Assembly (NCBI RefSeq): GCF_017313085.1 | Contig: NZ_JAFLNF010000003.1 | Coordinates: 62,001-126,000, forward strand | Source: Roseibium limicola | GTDB taxonomy: Bacteria; Pseudomonadota; Alphaproteobacteria; Rhizobiales; Stappiaceae | Direction: 5' to 3' | Length of the DNA: 64,000 nucleotides | Shown here: positions 43,732 through 52,547 of the stretch, in pieces | Numbering within the stretch: the stretch's first letter is position 1 | Layout: each line of letters begins with the position of its first letter | Notes under the pieces: model-generated | Databases searched by the model: none | Seen by the model: the letters and a program-made list of their open reading frames with translations, nothing else | Told to the model about the DNA's origin: nothing | Translations under genes and position numbers: made by a program

Positions 43732-44973
43732 TCACCTCGGACGAACACTCTGTTCGGCAGCGTCGGCTTCCCTGCACCAAAGCCAGGCGGTGCAGACCAA
43801 AAGAGCCAGAAGAATGTTGACGGACGGAACTATCGAGTAAGCGAGTTTCATACCGTCGGTGGGGAGCATCGCCGTGATGATCGACGTCGCCATCGGCTGC
43901 AGCCACAACAAACCCAGCACCACTTGCACACCCGCCGGCCAGGGTTCACGCTCCTTCAGAAAGGCGCAGTGTGCCGCCGCCAGCAGTGGCCAGCTATAGG
44001 CCATGAAAGCAGGTGCCGCGCAGGCAGAGGCCAGGAAGCATAGTCCAAGTGCCTGCCAGGCCTCGCACCTTCTTGCCGCGACCCAGACAATGCCGGTGGA
44101 GATCGCAATGATGAGTATATAGATGCCATCTCGCGCCATAAGCGGGAGACCCAACTTACCGAGCATGGATGTGACATTGAAGAAACCCAGCGTCGCTGCG
44201 TTGAGGTAAGAAACATATATCTCCTCGCTAAACGTGCCCAAGTAGGCTCCAAACACCTCCCCGCCATACAACAGCGCACTGGCAGCAAGAAGCCCCGCCG
44301 TCGTTACACAGGCCGAGACAATGGTTCGGTAGTGCCCGCTCGCCAGCAGGAAGACCGGTACCATCAGGCCATATTGCGGCTTTACGGTCGCCAGCCCCAA
44401 CAGAAAGCCTGCAAGCCAAGGTCTTCTTTCGGAGAGAACCAACCCCAGCACAATCAACAGGATCGCAAGCACGGAGTTGTTCAAAATGTTGAGCGTATGA
44501 AAACCGATACCACTGGCGACGATAAAAAATCCCATGACTGCCGGGGCTCCCAGAATGATTGGGATGGCAATTAAAGCCCCCAGGGAGATCAGCAGGAAGA
44601 CCGCTTTGGCTTGGCCGTATGTCATCCACGCCAACGGCTCCGCCATGAGAAGAAAGTGCGGCGGATAGCGGAACACCAGGGTTTCGGCGTGGCCGGTTAA
44701 GGGCGCTCTGAACGCTTCCACATCATAGGCTTCGACTCCTCGTCCTTCTGCCGCCATCTGCCCAGCGCGATAAAAAGCGGCGAGATCCTCCGAAATCGGA
44801 TCGCTGATAGTTGCTGGTAAATGCCGCAGCCTCGCTGCGCCGTCAGGCACCCACACCAAGGCCGAAAGAATCGCGCTTAGGATCAGGCAAGCAAAAACAA
44901 AACGCCCGCCCAATCTGCCGGCGAGCTGATAGCCGGCATTTACCTTCTGGATCCGTTGGATGTGGTCGGCCAT
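43732..44973 (-). CDS. GT87-type (DUF2029) integral membrane glycosyltransferase
   Basis: A 413-residue protein with about ten hydrophobic helices. An acidic periplasmic loop after TM1 (ISEDLAAFYRAGQMAAEGRG) and the FRYPPHFLLMAEPLAWM segment match GT87 polyprenyl-phosphate-dependent mannosyltransferases of the GT-C fold, whose metal or base residue is the Asp in that loop. GT87 enzymes transfer mannose or arabinose from a lipid carrier to periplasmic glycans. Its acceptor is unknown. It lies about 7 kb from gmd-fcl without an operon link. Confidence 0.83.
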   Translation of the reverse strand: MADHIQRIQKVNAGYQLAGRLGGRFVFACLILSAILSALVWVPDGAARLRHLPATISDPISEDLAAFYRAGQMAAEGRGVEAYDVEAFRAPLTGHAETLVFRYPPHFLLMAEPLAWMTYGQAKAVFLLISLGALIAIPIILGAPAVMGFFIVASGIGFHTLNILNNSVLAILLIVLGLVLSERRPWLAGFLLGLATVKPQYGLMVPVFLLASGHYRTIVSACVTTAGLLAASALLYGGEVFGAYLGTFSEEIYVSYLNAATLGFFNVTSMLGKLGLPLMARDGIYILIIAISTGIVWVAARRCEAWQALGLCFLASACAAPAFMAYSWPLLAAAHCAFLKEREPWPAGVQVVLGLLWLQPMATSIITAMLPTDGMKLAYSIVPSVNILLALLVCTAWLWCREADAAEQSVRPR

Positions 44974-45061
44974 TGATGGAAACTCGAAATGTCAGAGAAG
45001 CGGTCGGACCTAGAATGTCCGATTCCTACCTCGCGTGACGAGAAAAGAAGCGGCTGAGCGT

Positions 45062-45979
45062 TCACTCCTCTGGCTCAGCCCCTGAGACCGTGCGAAGGCG
45101 GGCAGCAACATCCCGAACGATAGCGGCCAGAAGATTGACGCGTCCGGGGAGCGTGCGTCCCCGGCGCCAGGCTAGCCAGATGTCACGTCGAACAGGCTTC
45201 GGCAACTGGGAAATACGCAGTTTGCCCCGGCCACGGAAAGTCGCAACCCCACTGCGAGGCAAGATCGTGTAGCCCACGCCAGATGCCACCGGAGCGGGGA
45301 TTTGGCCAATCTGGTTGACGAAGCCTCGTTGACGCAACCGACGCGCGCCCTCAAATTCGCCCGGATAATTCAGGCTGAACAGGGCGTCCGCATATTCGTA
45401 TCCGTCCGGGTGAGCGATGAACCCCAAAGTTTCCAAGCTGGAAAACGTCGGCACGTTCTCAGATACGGAAGCAGGCAGGATCAGGCACAATTCTTCAAAG
45501 CCAATTCTCTCCGCTTCTATGCGGGCACGGTGAGGGGGGTGATCGAGGACCCCAAGATCAAACTTGCCCTCAACCAGGCCGGCCAGAATGCTGCTTTGAG
45601 GCGCTGCTTCAAGATGAACCGACAGTTGAGACGCCTTCGCCATTTCCGCCACCAGATCCGGATAGAGGATCATGGCGAAGCTTCCCGAACAAGCAAGCGC
45701 TGCTGTCCCCACTGACGGATCGTCGGTGCCAATTTCCGCGGCGAGTTGCTCCTCTTCAGCACGTCGGGCCACGCCAAGCCGATAAACCGCCTCGCCCGCC
45801 TCGGTCAGAGTGAAACTCTTGCCGGATTTGGTGACCAGCTGCTGACCGACCTGCTGTTCAAGCTTGCGCATGTGCTGCGAAACCCCTGGTTGGGTCATGT
45901 TCAGGCGCTCCGCAGCTCGCGAGTACCCTCCGGTCTCGCACAAGCAGGTAAAGGTCTCCAGCCATTGGGAATTCAGCAT
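45062..45979 (-). CDS. LysR family transcriptional regulator, divergent from a glyoxalase-like gene
   Basis: A 305-residue LysR protein: helix-turn-helix SRAAERLNMTQPGVSQHMRKLEQQVG within residues 18-45 and a LysR substrate-binding domain (about 90-290). Its start MLNSQWLETFTCLCETGGYS is standard. It is divergent from a VOC-family gene across 115 bp that hold two palindromes (46002-46042). It likely controls that gene and itself; the inducer is unknown. Confidence 0.92.
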   Translation of the reverse strand: MLNSQWLETFTCLCETGGYSRAAERLNMTQPGVSQHMRKLEQQVGQQLVTKSGKSFTLTEAGEAVYRLGVARRAEEEQLAAEIGTDDPSVGTAALACSGSFAMILYPDLVAEMAKASQLSVHLEAAPQSSILAGLVEGKFDLGVLDHPPHRARIEAERIGFEELCLILPASVSENVPTFSSLETLGFIAHPDGYEYADALFSLNYPGEFEGARRLRQRGFVNQIGQIPAPVASGVGYTILPRSGVATFRGRGKLRISQLPKPVRRDIWLAWRRGRTLPGRVNLLAAIVRDVAARLRTVSGAEPEE

Positions 45980-46001
45980 CGCGCCTCACTCAGAACGAAT
46001 A

Positions 46002-46042
46002 ATTATAACGTTTTATAATACAAATTATCAAAGATGATAATT
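46002..46042. promoter_or_regulatory. Two adjacent palindromic operators in the LysR/VOC intergenic region
   Basis: First dyad: ATTATAA and TTATAAT with a 4-bp spacer (46002-46019). Second dyad: AATTATC and GATAATT with a 6-bp spacer (46023-46042), extendable by one more A/T pair. Both are perfect and lie 23-60 bp from the LysR start, a typical LysR recognition plus activation-site layout. Confidence 0.65.
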
Positions 46043-46094
46043 TTTAAATATCCGACAAAGGGCATACATGAGGTCGCAACCAAAGGAGAATATT

Positions 46095-46595
46095 ATGCCC
46101 ACCTACCCAAGATCATTTTCGCATATCGGCCTATCTGTCCCGGACCTGGACAAAGCCATCGAGTTCTATGCAAACGTCCTAGGCTTTTACGTCATCATGC
46201 CACCGACTACGGTGGTTGAAGATGACAGCGAGATCGGCCGCATGTGTACAGATGTGTTCTCCCAAGGCTGGGAAAAGCTGCGGATCGCCCATCTGGCCAC
46301 AGCAGACAGAATCGGCATCGAACTGTTCGAGTTCGCTGGAAACTTTCCTCCTGAGGACAATCTCGATTTCCGCCGGCATGGACTGTTCCATTTCTGCATT
46401 CAGGACCCGGACGTGGAAGGCCTGGCAGCGCGCATTGTCGAGGCAGGCGGCAAACAACGCATGCCGGTGCGCGAATATTATCCAGATGAGAAACCCTACC
46501 GCATGGTCTATGTCGAAGACCCCTTCGGCAATGTCTTCGAGATCTACAGCCACAGTTATGAATTGACCTATTCCGCAGGCGCCTACGCCGACTGA
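46095..46595 (+). CDS. VOC family (glyoxalase/lactoylglutathione lyase-like) protein
   Basis: The start at 46095 follows AAAGGAG directly and gives 166 residues. It is a vicinal-oxygen-chelate fold protein of two beta-alpha-beta-beta-beta modules. The metal-ligand positions are visible: His in FSHIGLSVPDLDKA, Glu in IGIELFEFAG, His in GLFHFCIQDPD and Glu in PFGNVFEIYS. It could be a glyoxalase I, a dioxygenase or an antibiotic-resistance-type VOC protein; the YPDEKPYRMVYVEDPFGNVF tail suits the glyoxalase-like side. Divergence from a LysR gene suggests inducible expression. Confidence 0.87.
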   Translation: MPTYPRSFSHIGLSVPDLDKAIEFYANVLGFYVIMPPTTVVEDDSEIGRMCTDVFSQGWEKLRIAHLATADRIGIELFEFAGNFPPEDNLDFRRHGLFHFCIQDPDVEGLAARIVEAGGKQRMPVREYYPDEKPYRMVYVEDPFGNVFEIYSHSYELTYSAGAYAD

Positions 46596-46615
46596 TTGGC
46601 GGGTTGCTCTTGAGC

Positions 46616-46642
46616 CTCTGCCGCCACAGGCGGGCGGCAGAG
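46616..46642 (+). terminator. Hairpin after the VOC gene
   Basis: Perfect 10-bp stem CTCTGCCGCC (46616-46625) and GGCGGCAGAG (46633-46642). There is no proper T-run afterwards (CTGCTTTCC), so termination strength is uncertain. Confidence 0.55.
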
Positions 46643-46730
46643 CTGCTTTCCAATTGCCACGAAGCAGAAAAACAAAAGCCCATGACGATGCCTTAGCGTT
46701 CTCTTATTGCGTCGCCTGCGCCTTTCGGCT

Positions 46731-46787
46731 ATGCAGATTTCCATGAACATGCTCAAGATCCAGAACTGGTGGTGGCGGGACGCTTAA
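46731..46787 (+). CDS. trpL: trp operon leader peptide (TrpL) with three consecutive Trp
   Basis: An 18-residue frame, MQISMNMLKIQNWWWRDA, ends with TAA at 46785. The three consecutive TGG codons (46767-46775) are the classical sensor of charged tRNA-Trp: ribosome stalling there would free the downstream antiterminator. An internal in-frame ATG at 46743 is another possible start (MNMLKIQNWWWRDA). In rhizobial relatives the trpL leader RNA and peptide also act in trans, which could apply here. It lies 152 bp before trpE(G). The WWW motif plus the terminator below leaves little doubt. Confidence 0.93.
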   Translation: MQISMNMLKIQNWWWRDA

Positions 46788-46789
46788 TT

Positions 46790-46866
46790 GGCGGCCAGCG
46801 CATCCTCGTGTCTGTAGTGACTTGAGTTTTTGATAGGCCGCCGCGAACCCGCTGGCGGCTTTTTTT
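46790..46866 (+). promoter_or_regulatory. trp attenuator: antiterminator and terminator hairpins
   Basis: GGCGGCC at 46790-46796 is perfectly complementary to GGCCGCC at 46836-46842 (antiterminator). The latter overlaps the left arm of the terminator, GCCGCC (46837-46842) with GGCGGC (46854-46859), followed by seven T residues (46860-46866). The two structures are mutually exclusive, and region 2 starts three bases after the trpL stop, so translation of the Trp codons decides between them. Confidence 0.9.
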
Positions 46867-46939
46867 ATGTTCTTGGACAGATCAAGACCAGCCGGGCCGC
46901 CGTCCAACCGCGGTCGCAGGATTAAGAAGGAAGAGACTA

Positions 46940-49117
46940 ATGCCGGCCTTCGCCGACCAGACTTTCAAGACCCAGGGCGGGATCACCATCCACCGTTCCG
47001 CCCGTCCTTCCGACTATGAAGCCGGCACAGATGCCTGGATCGACCGGCTGGATCAGGAGCGCGGCGCGGTGCTCGCATCTTCCTACGAATATCCGGGCCG
47101 CTATACCCGCTGGGATATGGCGCTGGTCAATCCGCCGCTGGTGATGGAAGCCGCAGATCGCACCGTCGAGATCAAGGCGCTGAACGACCGCGGGCGCCTG
47201 CTGATGCCAGCGGTTGCCGCTGCGCTGAAGAACCATCCGGATGTTGCCACCTTCTCGGCCGACGAGAACCACATCGAGCTGAGTGTCAAAAAGCCGGGAC
47301 GCGCGTTCCGTGAGGAAGAGCGCTCGCGGCAGCCGTCGACCTTTTCCATCGTCCGCGCATTGAAAGAGCTGTTTGCCTGCGAAGACGATCAGCTTGGTCT
47401 GTATGGTGCCTTTGGCTACGACATCGCTTTCCAGTTTGAGCCGATTGACCTGAAGCTTTCCCGTCCGGACGATCAGCGCGATGTGGTGCTGTTCCTGCCC
47501 GACGAAATTCTGATCGTCGATCACCACGGCAAGCGTGCGCATGTTCTGGAGTATGAATTCGAGGTAGATGGCAAGTCGACCAAGGGGCTGCCGCGCGACG
47601 GCGACAAGACCCCCTATGCTCCTGCGAACGAAGATCCGGGCCGTGGCGATCACGAACCGGGCGAATATGCCAAGCTGGTGGAACAGGCCAAGGACTACTT
47701 CCGGCGTGGGGATCTTTTCGAAACCGTGCCAGGTCAGACGTTCTATGAAGCTTGCCCCAACCCGCCTTCTGCCGTCTCCCGCCGTCTGGCGCAAATCAAT
47801 CCTTCCCCCTATTCCTTCTTCTTCAATCTGGGCAATCAGGAGTACCTGGTTGGCGCTTCGCCGGAAATGTATGTCCGCGTCACCGGAGGCCGCCGGGTCG
47901 AGACCTGCCCGATTTCGGGCACCATCCGGCGCGGCAAGAATGCCATCGAGGACGAGGCCCAGATCCGCAAGCTGCTGAACTCCGCCAAGGACGAAGCAGA
48001 GCTAACAATGTGTTCCGACGTCGACCGCAACGACAAGAGCCGGGTCTGCGAGCCGGGATCGGTCAAGGTCATCGGTCGGCGCCAGATCGAGATGTATTCC
48101 CGTCTGATTCATACAGTGGATCACATCGAGGGGATTCTGCGCCCTGATATGGATGCGCTTGATGCGTTCCTGTCCCACACTTGGGCAGTCACCGTCACAG
48201 GCGCGCCAAAACGCTGGGCGATGGAGTTTATTGAAAACCACGAGAAGTCCTCGCGTGCCTGGTACGGCGGTGCGATTGGTGCCGTGCTTTTCAATGGCGA
48301 CATGAACACCGGCCTGACCCTGCGCACCGTGCGCATCAAGGATGGCGTTGCGCAGATCCGTGCCGGAGCCACCCTGCTTTACGACAGCGTACCGGAGGAC
48401 GAAGAAGCTGAGACCGAGCTGAAGGCGGAGGCCATGCGCGCCGCTGTACGTGAGGCCGGTCTGGCGACCAAGGGCGTGGCAGAGGCTGCCAAGGCCAAAC
48501 CAGGCGCAGGCATCAAGATCCTGCTTGTCGATCATGAGGACAGCTTCGTTCACACGCTGGCCAACTATTTCCGGCAAACCGGCGCCGAAGTCGTTACCTA
48601 TCGCTCCCCTGTCGCCGATCATGTGTTTTACGATGTGAACCCGGATCTGGTGGTGTTGTCGCCTGGCCCAGGCAACCCGAAGGACTTCGATTGTGCGGCG
48701 ACCATCGGTCGGGCACGAGCACGGGCCTTGCCGATCTTTGGTGTCTGCCTCGGCCTGCAGGCGTTGGCAGAAAGTATGGGCGGCGAACTGGGACAGCTGG
48801 ATGTTCCGATGCACGGCAAGCCTTCAGCAATCTCCGTCTCCGGCAACTCGTTGATCTTCGACGGTCTGCAGGCACCGGTCATCGTCGGCCGATATCACTC
48901 TCTTTATGCAAAGAAAGACAAACTGCCGACTGGCTTCAGGGTCACCGCAGAGACGGATGACGGAGTGATCATGGCGATCGAGCATGACGAGGAGTCGATC
49001 GCCGCCGTGCAGTTCCACCCGGAAAGCATCATGTCACTGGATCAGGATGCTGGTCACAAGATTATCGAGAACGTCGTGGCCAGACTGGTTACCCAGAAGG
49101 TGACCGAAAGCGCGTAA
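46940..49117 (+). CDS. trpE(G): Fused anthranilate synthase components I and II, TrpE(G)
   Basis: The 725-residue protein joins a chorismate-binding component I (about 1-510) to a glutamine amidotransferase (about 530-720). Component I shows the feedback and chorismate-site motifs [38 protein letters not shown] and SGAPKxxAM-type ([14 protein letters not shown]). The amidotransferase has Cys603 in [10 protein letters not shown] and the His693-x-Glu695 pair in QFHPES. It makes anthranilate from chorismate and glutamine, the first step of tryptophan synthesis. The fusion is characteristic of Rhizobiales. RBS AAGGAAG precedes the ATG. Expression is under the upstream trpL attenuator. The other trp genes are not in the window. 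Confidence 0.97.
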   Translation: MPAFADQTFKTQGGITIHRSARPSDYEAGTDAWIDRLDQERGAVLASSYEYPGRYTRWDMALVNPPLVMEAADRTVEIKALNDRGRLLMPAVAAALKNHPDVATFSADENHIELSVKKPGRAFREEERSRQPSTFSIVRALKELFACEDDQLGLYGAFGYDIAFQFEPIDLKLSRPDDQRDVVLFLPDEILIVDHHGKRAHVLEYEFEVDGKSTKGLPRDGDKTPYAPANEDPGRGDHEPGEYAKLVEQAKDYFRRGDLFETVPGQTFYEACPNPPSAVSRRLAQINPSPYSFFFNLGNQEYLVGASPEMYVRVTGGRRVETCPISGTIRRGKNAIEDEAQIRKLLNSAKDEAELTMCSDVDRNDKSRVCEPGSVKVIGRRQIEMYSRLIHTVDHIEGILRPDMDALDAFLSHTWAVTVTGAPKRWAMEFIENHEKSSRAWYGGAIGAVLFNGDMNTGLTLRTVRIKDGVAQIRAGATLLYDSVPEDEEAETELKAEAMRAAVREAGLATKGVAEAAKAKPGAGIKILLVDHEDSFVHTLANYFRQTGAEVVTYRSPVADHVFYDVNPDLVVLSPGPGNPKDFDCAATIGRARARALPIFGVCLGLQALAESMGGELGQLDVPMHGKPSAISVSGNSLIFDGLQAPVIVGRYHSLYAKKDKLPTGFRVTAETDDGVIMAIEHDEESIAAVQFHPESIMSLDQDAGHKIIENVVARLVTQKVTESA

Positions 49118-49146
49118 AGCACCTCGTATTGCGCTGAGCTTTAAAG

Positions 49147-49179
49147 AAGCAGACCTCAGATCCTGAGGCCTGCTTTTTT
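49147..49179 (+). terminator. Terminator of trpE(G)
   Basis: An 11-bp stem with one mismatch, GCAGACCTCAG (49149-49159) and CTGAGGCCTGC (49163-49173), then six T residues. Confidence 0.9.
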
Positions 49180-49534
49180 CATGGCCGACACTCCATTCGA
49201 GCCCCGACCGCCTTTATGCTCTGAGCTCCTATACTCTGAGCTCCGCCAATGCGTCATGATCTATGTAGCCAAAATATAATATAACTCGACCATATTTACA
49301 TTTTTTGCCCATAAAGCGAAATGTGTCTGGAATGTGAAAAGATTTTGTCGAGCCCGTGAGGCCGTATTAGTTCCAAAAACGGGGAATTTTATTTAATCGT
49401 ATAAGTCCGTTTTTTTTCGGAACGATCTTTTACCTCAGAGTGTTTGCTCCTCGAACGCCGACGCTGATACCCATCGATCAGTTCATAACAAAGTCAGTGG
49501 GTGGCGTCATTAACAAAGCAGAAGGAGAAATCTC
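49180..49534. other. Intergenic region upstream of the PRC-barrel gene
   Basis: About 355 bp; 49260-49420 is strongly AT-rich with a run of T, and the stretch up to 49534 carries the promoter and an excellent ribosome site (AGAAGGAGA). The first part contains a tandem near-repeat CTCTGAGCTCC (about 49220-49245). No coding frame other than that of the following gene is credible. Confidence 0.5.
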
Positions 49535-50113
49535 ATGCGTACTATCAACACAATCCTTGCAGGTCTTTTCGCAACGACAGCACTCGTTGGCGCAGCAAAC
49601 GCTGCAAGCTCCGGCGATGCAAACGGCGAAGTCAAGATCATGCCGAGCGCTTCCACGCAGGCTGAAGTCAAGGCTGAAGGCGATGCAACTGCAGGCGAAG
49701 CTCCGGAATACATCACTGGTGACGCAAACGGCGAAACCAAGGTCATGCCGGGTGCCGCTGCTAACGCAGAGGCCATGGCCGAAGGCGATGCCACAGCAGT
49801 CGAAACTCCGGAGACCATTACTGGTGACGCAAACGGCGACCAGACTCCGCTTCTGAACCAGCAGGCCGCTGCCATGGATATGGACATGACCGGCTATACC
49901 ATTACAACTGTAGACGGTGAATCTGTTGGTGAAGTTGCATCCGTGAACCGTGATGCTTCCGGCAACCTGATCTCCATCGAAGCTGAAGTTGGTGGCTTCC
50001 TGGGTATTGGTGCCGACACTGTGACCATCCCGGCCGATCGTTTCACCATCTCCGGTGAAGAGCTGAAGCTCAACATGAGCGAAGCTGAAGTCAAAGTTCT
50101 TGCAGATAGGTAA
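49535..50113 (+). CDS. Exported PRC-barrel protein with 35-residue tandem repeats
   Basis: A 192-residue protein with signal peptide MRTINTILAGLFATTALVGA, cleavage after ANA. The middle has imperfect 35-residue repeats: GDANGE(V/T)K(I/V)MP begins at residues 27 and 62, and the third, GDANGDQ, at 97 is truncated. The C-terminal part (about 118-192) is a PRC-barrel-like domain (GESVGEVASVNRDASGNLIS, then GGFLGIGADTVTIPADRF). PRC barrels bind other proteins or RNA. The acidic repeats suggest a flexible, perhaps cation-binding linker. It ends before a strong terminator and precedes a paralogue at 50341, both with the same LGIG/FGIG motif. Confidence 0.85.
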   Translation: MRTINTILAGLFATTALVGAANAASSGDANGEVKIMPSASTQAEVKAEGDATAGEAPEYITGDANGETKVMPGAAANAEAMAEGDATAVETPETITGDANGDQTPLLNQQAAAMDMDMTGYTITTVDGESVGEVASVNRDASGNLISIEAEVGGFLGIGADTVTIPADRFTISGEELKLNMSEAEVKVLADR

Positions 50114-50138
50114 TCACTAGCTGGAAAACTTGCAAAAA

Positions 50139-50168
50139 GGGTCGTGCCGAAAGGCACGGCCTTTTTTT
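50139..50168 (+). terminator. Terminator of the PRC-barrel gene
   Basis: Stem CGTGCC (50143-50148) and GGCACG (50153-50158) with a GAAA tetraloop, extended by flanking G-C pairs, followed by seven T residues. Confidence 0.88.
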
Positions 50169-50340
50169 ATGCCAAATCTCTCTTACGAGTCCGCTCCCGG
50201 CATCGGAGGCAATTGGGTCCCCCACCTGACCTGTCAAATTCCCGCGAACTTTTTGCCATCTTCGTCGTTTACCCTGAGGAAATAACAGCTGCTCAGGTGG
50301 CGACGCTCCAAAGATCCGGGAGCTGGAGAAGGAAACGACC

Positions 50341-50829
50341 ATGCTAGATCGCCTTGATGATGCCCTTGGCAGAAACGCCACCGACGACATCGGCCTTTTG
50401 GGAGCTCGTCTCCTGCTGATAACCGGCTGCGTTTGCTTCGGCCTGTTAACGACTGTCTTTTCATCCCACGCCTTGGGTCAGGAGGTTCAGGTGGTCCGCC
50501 CCAGCACCGACGGACCTGCTGACGGCGTCAACCAAACCAAGAAGCCTCTAGTGCCGCGAACCGACGGACAAACGGATGCAACCGTTGCCGTTCCCAAGGA
50601 GCTGATCGGGGAGCCTGTCTTGTCCCTGGAAGGCCAGACCCTTGGCGATGTCACGCAGGTTCAGGTGAACGAAAACGGCCTTCTTGTCAGTCTAGATGCT
50701 GAACTCGGCGGCTTTTTCGGGATCGGCTCCAAGTCAGTACGCTTTCCAGCCGAAAACTTTGCGGTCAACAGCCACGGGATCGTTCTCGACATGACGTCGG
50801 ACGATGTCGAGGCCCTGATGGACCAGTAA
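50341..50829 (+). CDS. Second PRC-barrel protein, membrane-associated
   Basis: A 162-residue protein preceded by GGAGAAGGAA. A hydrophobic helix at about residues 22-41 (ARLLLITGCVCFGLLTTVFS) is a signal peptide or membrane anchor. A low-complexity linker follows (about 50-85), then the PRC-like domain (about 86-162: GEPVLSLEGQTLGDVTQVQV, LLVSLDAELGGFFGIGSKSV, FPAENFAVN). The barrel is homologous to that of the preceding gene (GGFLGIG versus GGFFGIG, AEVGG versus AELGG), but the linker lacks the tandem repeats. No enzymatic motif is visible. It converges with the DUF457 gene six bases away. Confidence 0.84.
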   Translation: MLDRLDDALGRNATDDIGLLGARLLLITGCVCFGLLTTVFSSHALGQEVQVVRPSTDGPADGVNQTKKPLVPRTDGQTDATVAVPKELIGEPVLSLEGQTLGDVTQVQVNENGLLVSLDAELGGFFGIGSKSVRFPAENFAVNSHGIVLDMTSDDVEALMDQ

Positions 50830-50835
50830 GGACAT

Positions 50836-51909
50836 TCAGCAGGCAGGCTCTGGCACTGGCGGCTCCGTTGCCCCGATGAACGCAATCTCGGCCGGGCGGA
50901 TGGTGGACTTCCCGAGAGTACGTGCTTTCAGCCAGTCCCAGTCACCTTCTGCAATAGCTCTGCGCGTCAGCAGGCCGCGCACCGGCGCGACCTCACGCAA
51001 GGTTTCCGCTTCCAGCTCAGCGACTGTGAAAGAGAACGTGTACCCAGGCGTCAGTCCCATGCGCAAATCTGAGATCGACACGCGGTCGCCCTTGCGATCC
51101 GCCCGGAAGAACCCGTGACTGAACCAGTCCAGCTTCTGAAAAGACAGATTGTCGTCGAGACAAGACGACAGCTCCAGATGACGGGCGTGGGTGTAAACCG
51201 GCTGAGTGTCCTGATCATCCAGAACCGAGAGATAGAGATTGTGATACCGCCCCTCCTCGAGGCCGATCACCTTCCATAAAAGCGTATTGAACGGTGCCGC
51301 CTGCGCCAATATGCGCTGCGGCGCCACCCCGGCCTGCTTGAACAGCCTTTCAGCTCTCGCTTCCATGTAAGTCTTGGCGCCGATCCCCCAGGCGAGATAT
51401 CCAGTCGTCAGAACGAGGACAACGCTCAACCCCGTTTTAAACGCGTCCGACCAGCGACCACGTATGAACGCCCAAAGGACGATGAAAAGCAGCGGCAGGG
51501 AATAGACCGGATCGATGATGAAAACCGACCCCACTCCGACCGGGTCTGGGTAGAGTGGCCAGAGTAGTCGCGTGCCGTAGATCGTCAAGGCATCCAGCAG
51601 GGCATGAGTGGACAGACAGAGAAAGACCGCCGCCCAAACCCGCCACCGGTGCTCCTTCCAGCTTTTGAACACTCGAACCAGCGCCTCACCAATCAGCGGT
51701 GTTGCAGCTACATGAACCACCAGCGAGTGGCTCCAGCCCCGGTGAAAGACAAAGCTGTCGACCGGATCAGCGAATGGTTGAAGCACGTCCAGATCCGGCA
51801 AAGTGCCCAACAGGCCACCAAGAAGGGCCGCCTTGCGCAGTCCGATCTTTCCGCCCAGGCAAGCGCTGGAGACCGCGGCGCCCAGAACGAATTGAGTAAG
51901 AGAATCCAT
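50836..51909 (-). CDS. Metal-dependent-hydrolase-like membrane protein (DUF457/YdjM type)
   Basis: A 357-residue protein starting MDSLTQFVLGAAVSSACLGG. It has about four helices in the first 190 residues and the family motifs LLGGLLGTLPDLDVL, FHRGWSHSL (His-rich) and STHALLDALTIYGTRLLWP; the conserved His and Asp residues resemble a metal site. A soluble C-terminal part (about 200-357) ends in SYLF-type strands without known motifs. YdjM-like proteins are inner-membrane proteins of uncertain activity, some under LexA control. It is followed upstream by the MarR gene on the same strand, 72 bp apart. Confidence 0.85.
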   Translation of the reverse strand: MDSLTQFVLGAAVSSACLGGKIGLRKAALLGGLLGTLPDLDVLQPFADPVDSFVFHRGWSHSLVVHVAATPLIGEALVRVFKSWKEHRWRVWAAVFLCLSTHALLDALTIYGTRLLWPLYPDPVGVGSVFIIDPVYSLPLLFIVLWAFIRGRWSDAFKTGLSVVLVLTTGYLAWGIGAKTYMEARAERLFKQAGVAPQRILAQAAPFNTLLWKVIGLEEGRYHNLYLSVLDDQDTQPVYTHARHLELSSCLDDNLSFQKLDWFSHGFFRADRKGDRVSISDLRMGLTPGYTFSFTVAELEAETLREVAPVRGLLTRRAIAEGDWDWLKARTLGKSTIRPAEIAFIGATEPPVPEPAC

Positions 51910-51981
51910 ACAAATCCATCTACTTTTTGGTGAACGGAAGGACAGTGACGAAGGCGTTTTATACAGCGCAACCGCTCTTCA

Positions 51982-52524
51982 TCAAGGCGCCTGCTTGTTT
52001 TCAGGCTTGGCCGCTTCTTCCGCTGCGACTCGCTCGAAGTCATCGAGAAAGCGGGAATAGAGCTCGGAGAATTTCGCAATATCTTCCTCAGGCCAATCGG
52101 CCAGGAGCTGTTCAATCAGGCCAAGCTTGGTCTTGATTTTTTCGCGCAAAAAGGTCTGACCTTTTTCAGTCAGAAAGATCACGGACCTTCGTGCATCAAG
52201 CTGCGAGACGCCCCGGCTGACCATATCTCGCTCGACGAGATGAGCGACAGCACGACTGGCGCGAGAGGGGTCAATGCACATTTGCTCGGCCACTGTGCCA
52301 ATGGTGACTTCGCCGCCTTTCCTGGTGATCCGACCGATTGACTCGACGATATCGATGTAGCCGATGTCGAGATCCGGCGCGGCTCTGCCGATCACCAGGC
52401 GTGTGATGATCCGGCTTTTGGCCAACACCCGATACCGGGACATGGTTTTGCCGATGCGATCAATGTCCGTTTTCAATTTGCTGTCGGTCATGGTGCCGGT
52501 TTTCGCTCGCGCAGGGAGCTTCAT
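51982..52524 (-). CDS. MarR family transcriptional regulator of the adjacent MFS pump
   Basis: A winged helix-turn-helix regulator (about 180 residues from an ATG at 52524). Start choice is uncertain: TTG at 52542 and ATG at 52491 are alternatives. The DNA-binding part is GEVTIGTVAEQMCIDPSRASRAVAHLVERDMVSRG (about residues 70-104) with the wing SQLDARRSVIFLTEKG. MarR repressors leave DNA on binding phenolic or toxic compounds. It is divergent from a 14-helix MFS exporter, and three palindromic elements lie between them. Confidence 0.88.
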   Translation of the reverse strand: MKLPARAKTGTMTDSKLKTDIDRIGKTMSRYRVLAKSRIITRLVIGRAAPDLDIGYIDIVESIGRITRKGGEVTIGTVAEQMCIDPSRASRAVAHLVERDMVSRGVSQLDARRSVIFLTEKGQTFLREKIKTKLGLIEQLLADWPEEDIAKFSELYSRFLDDFERVAAEEAAKPENKQAP

Positions 52525-52547
52525 CTCCAATGGTGAACTCAATTGCC

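Noticed and set aside
46937..47794. 285-codon minus-strand frame
   Set aside because: Antisense to trpE(G); no ribosome site or family match.
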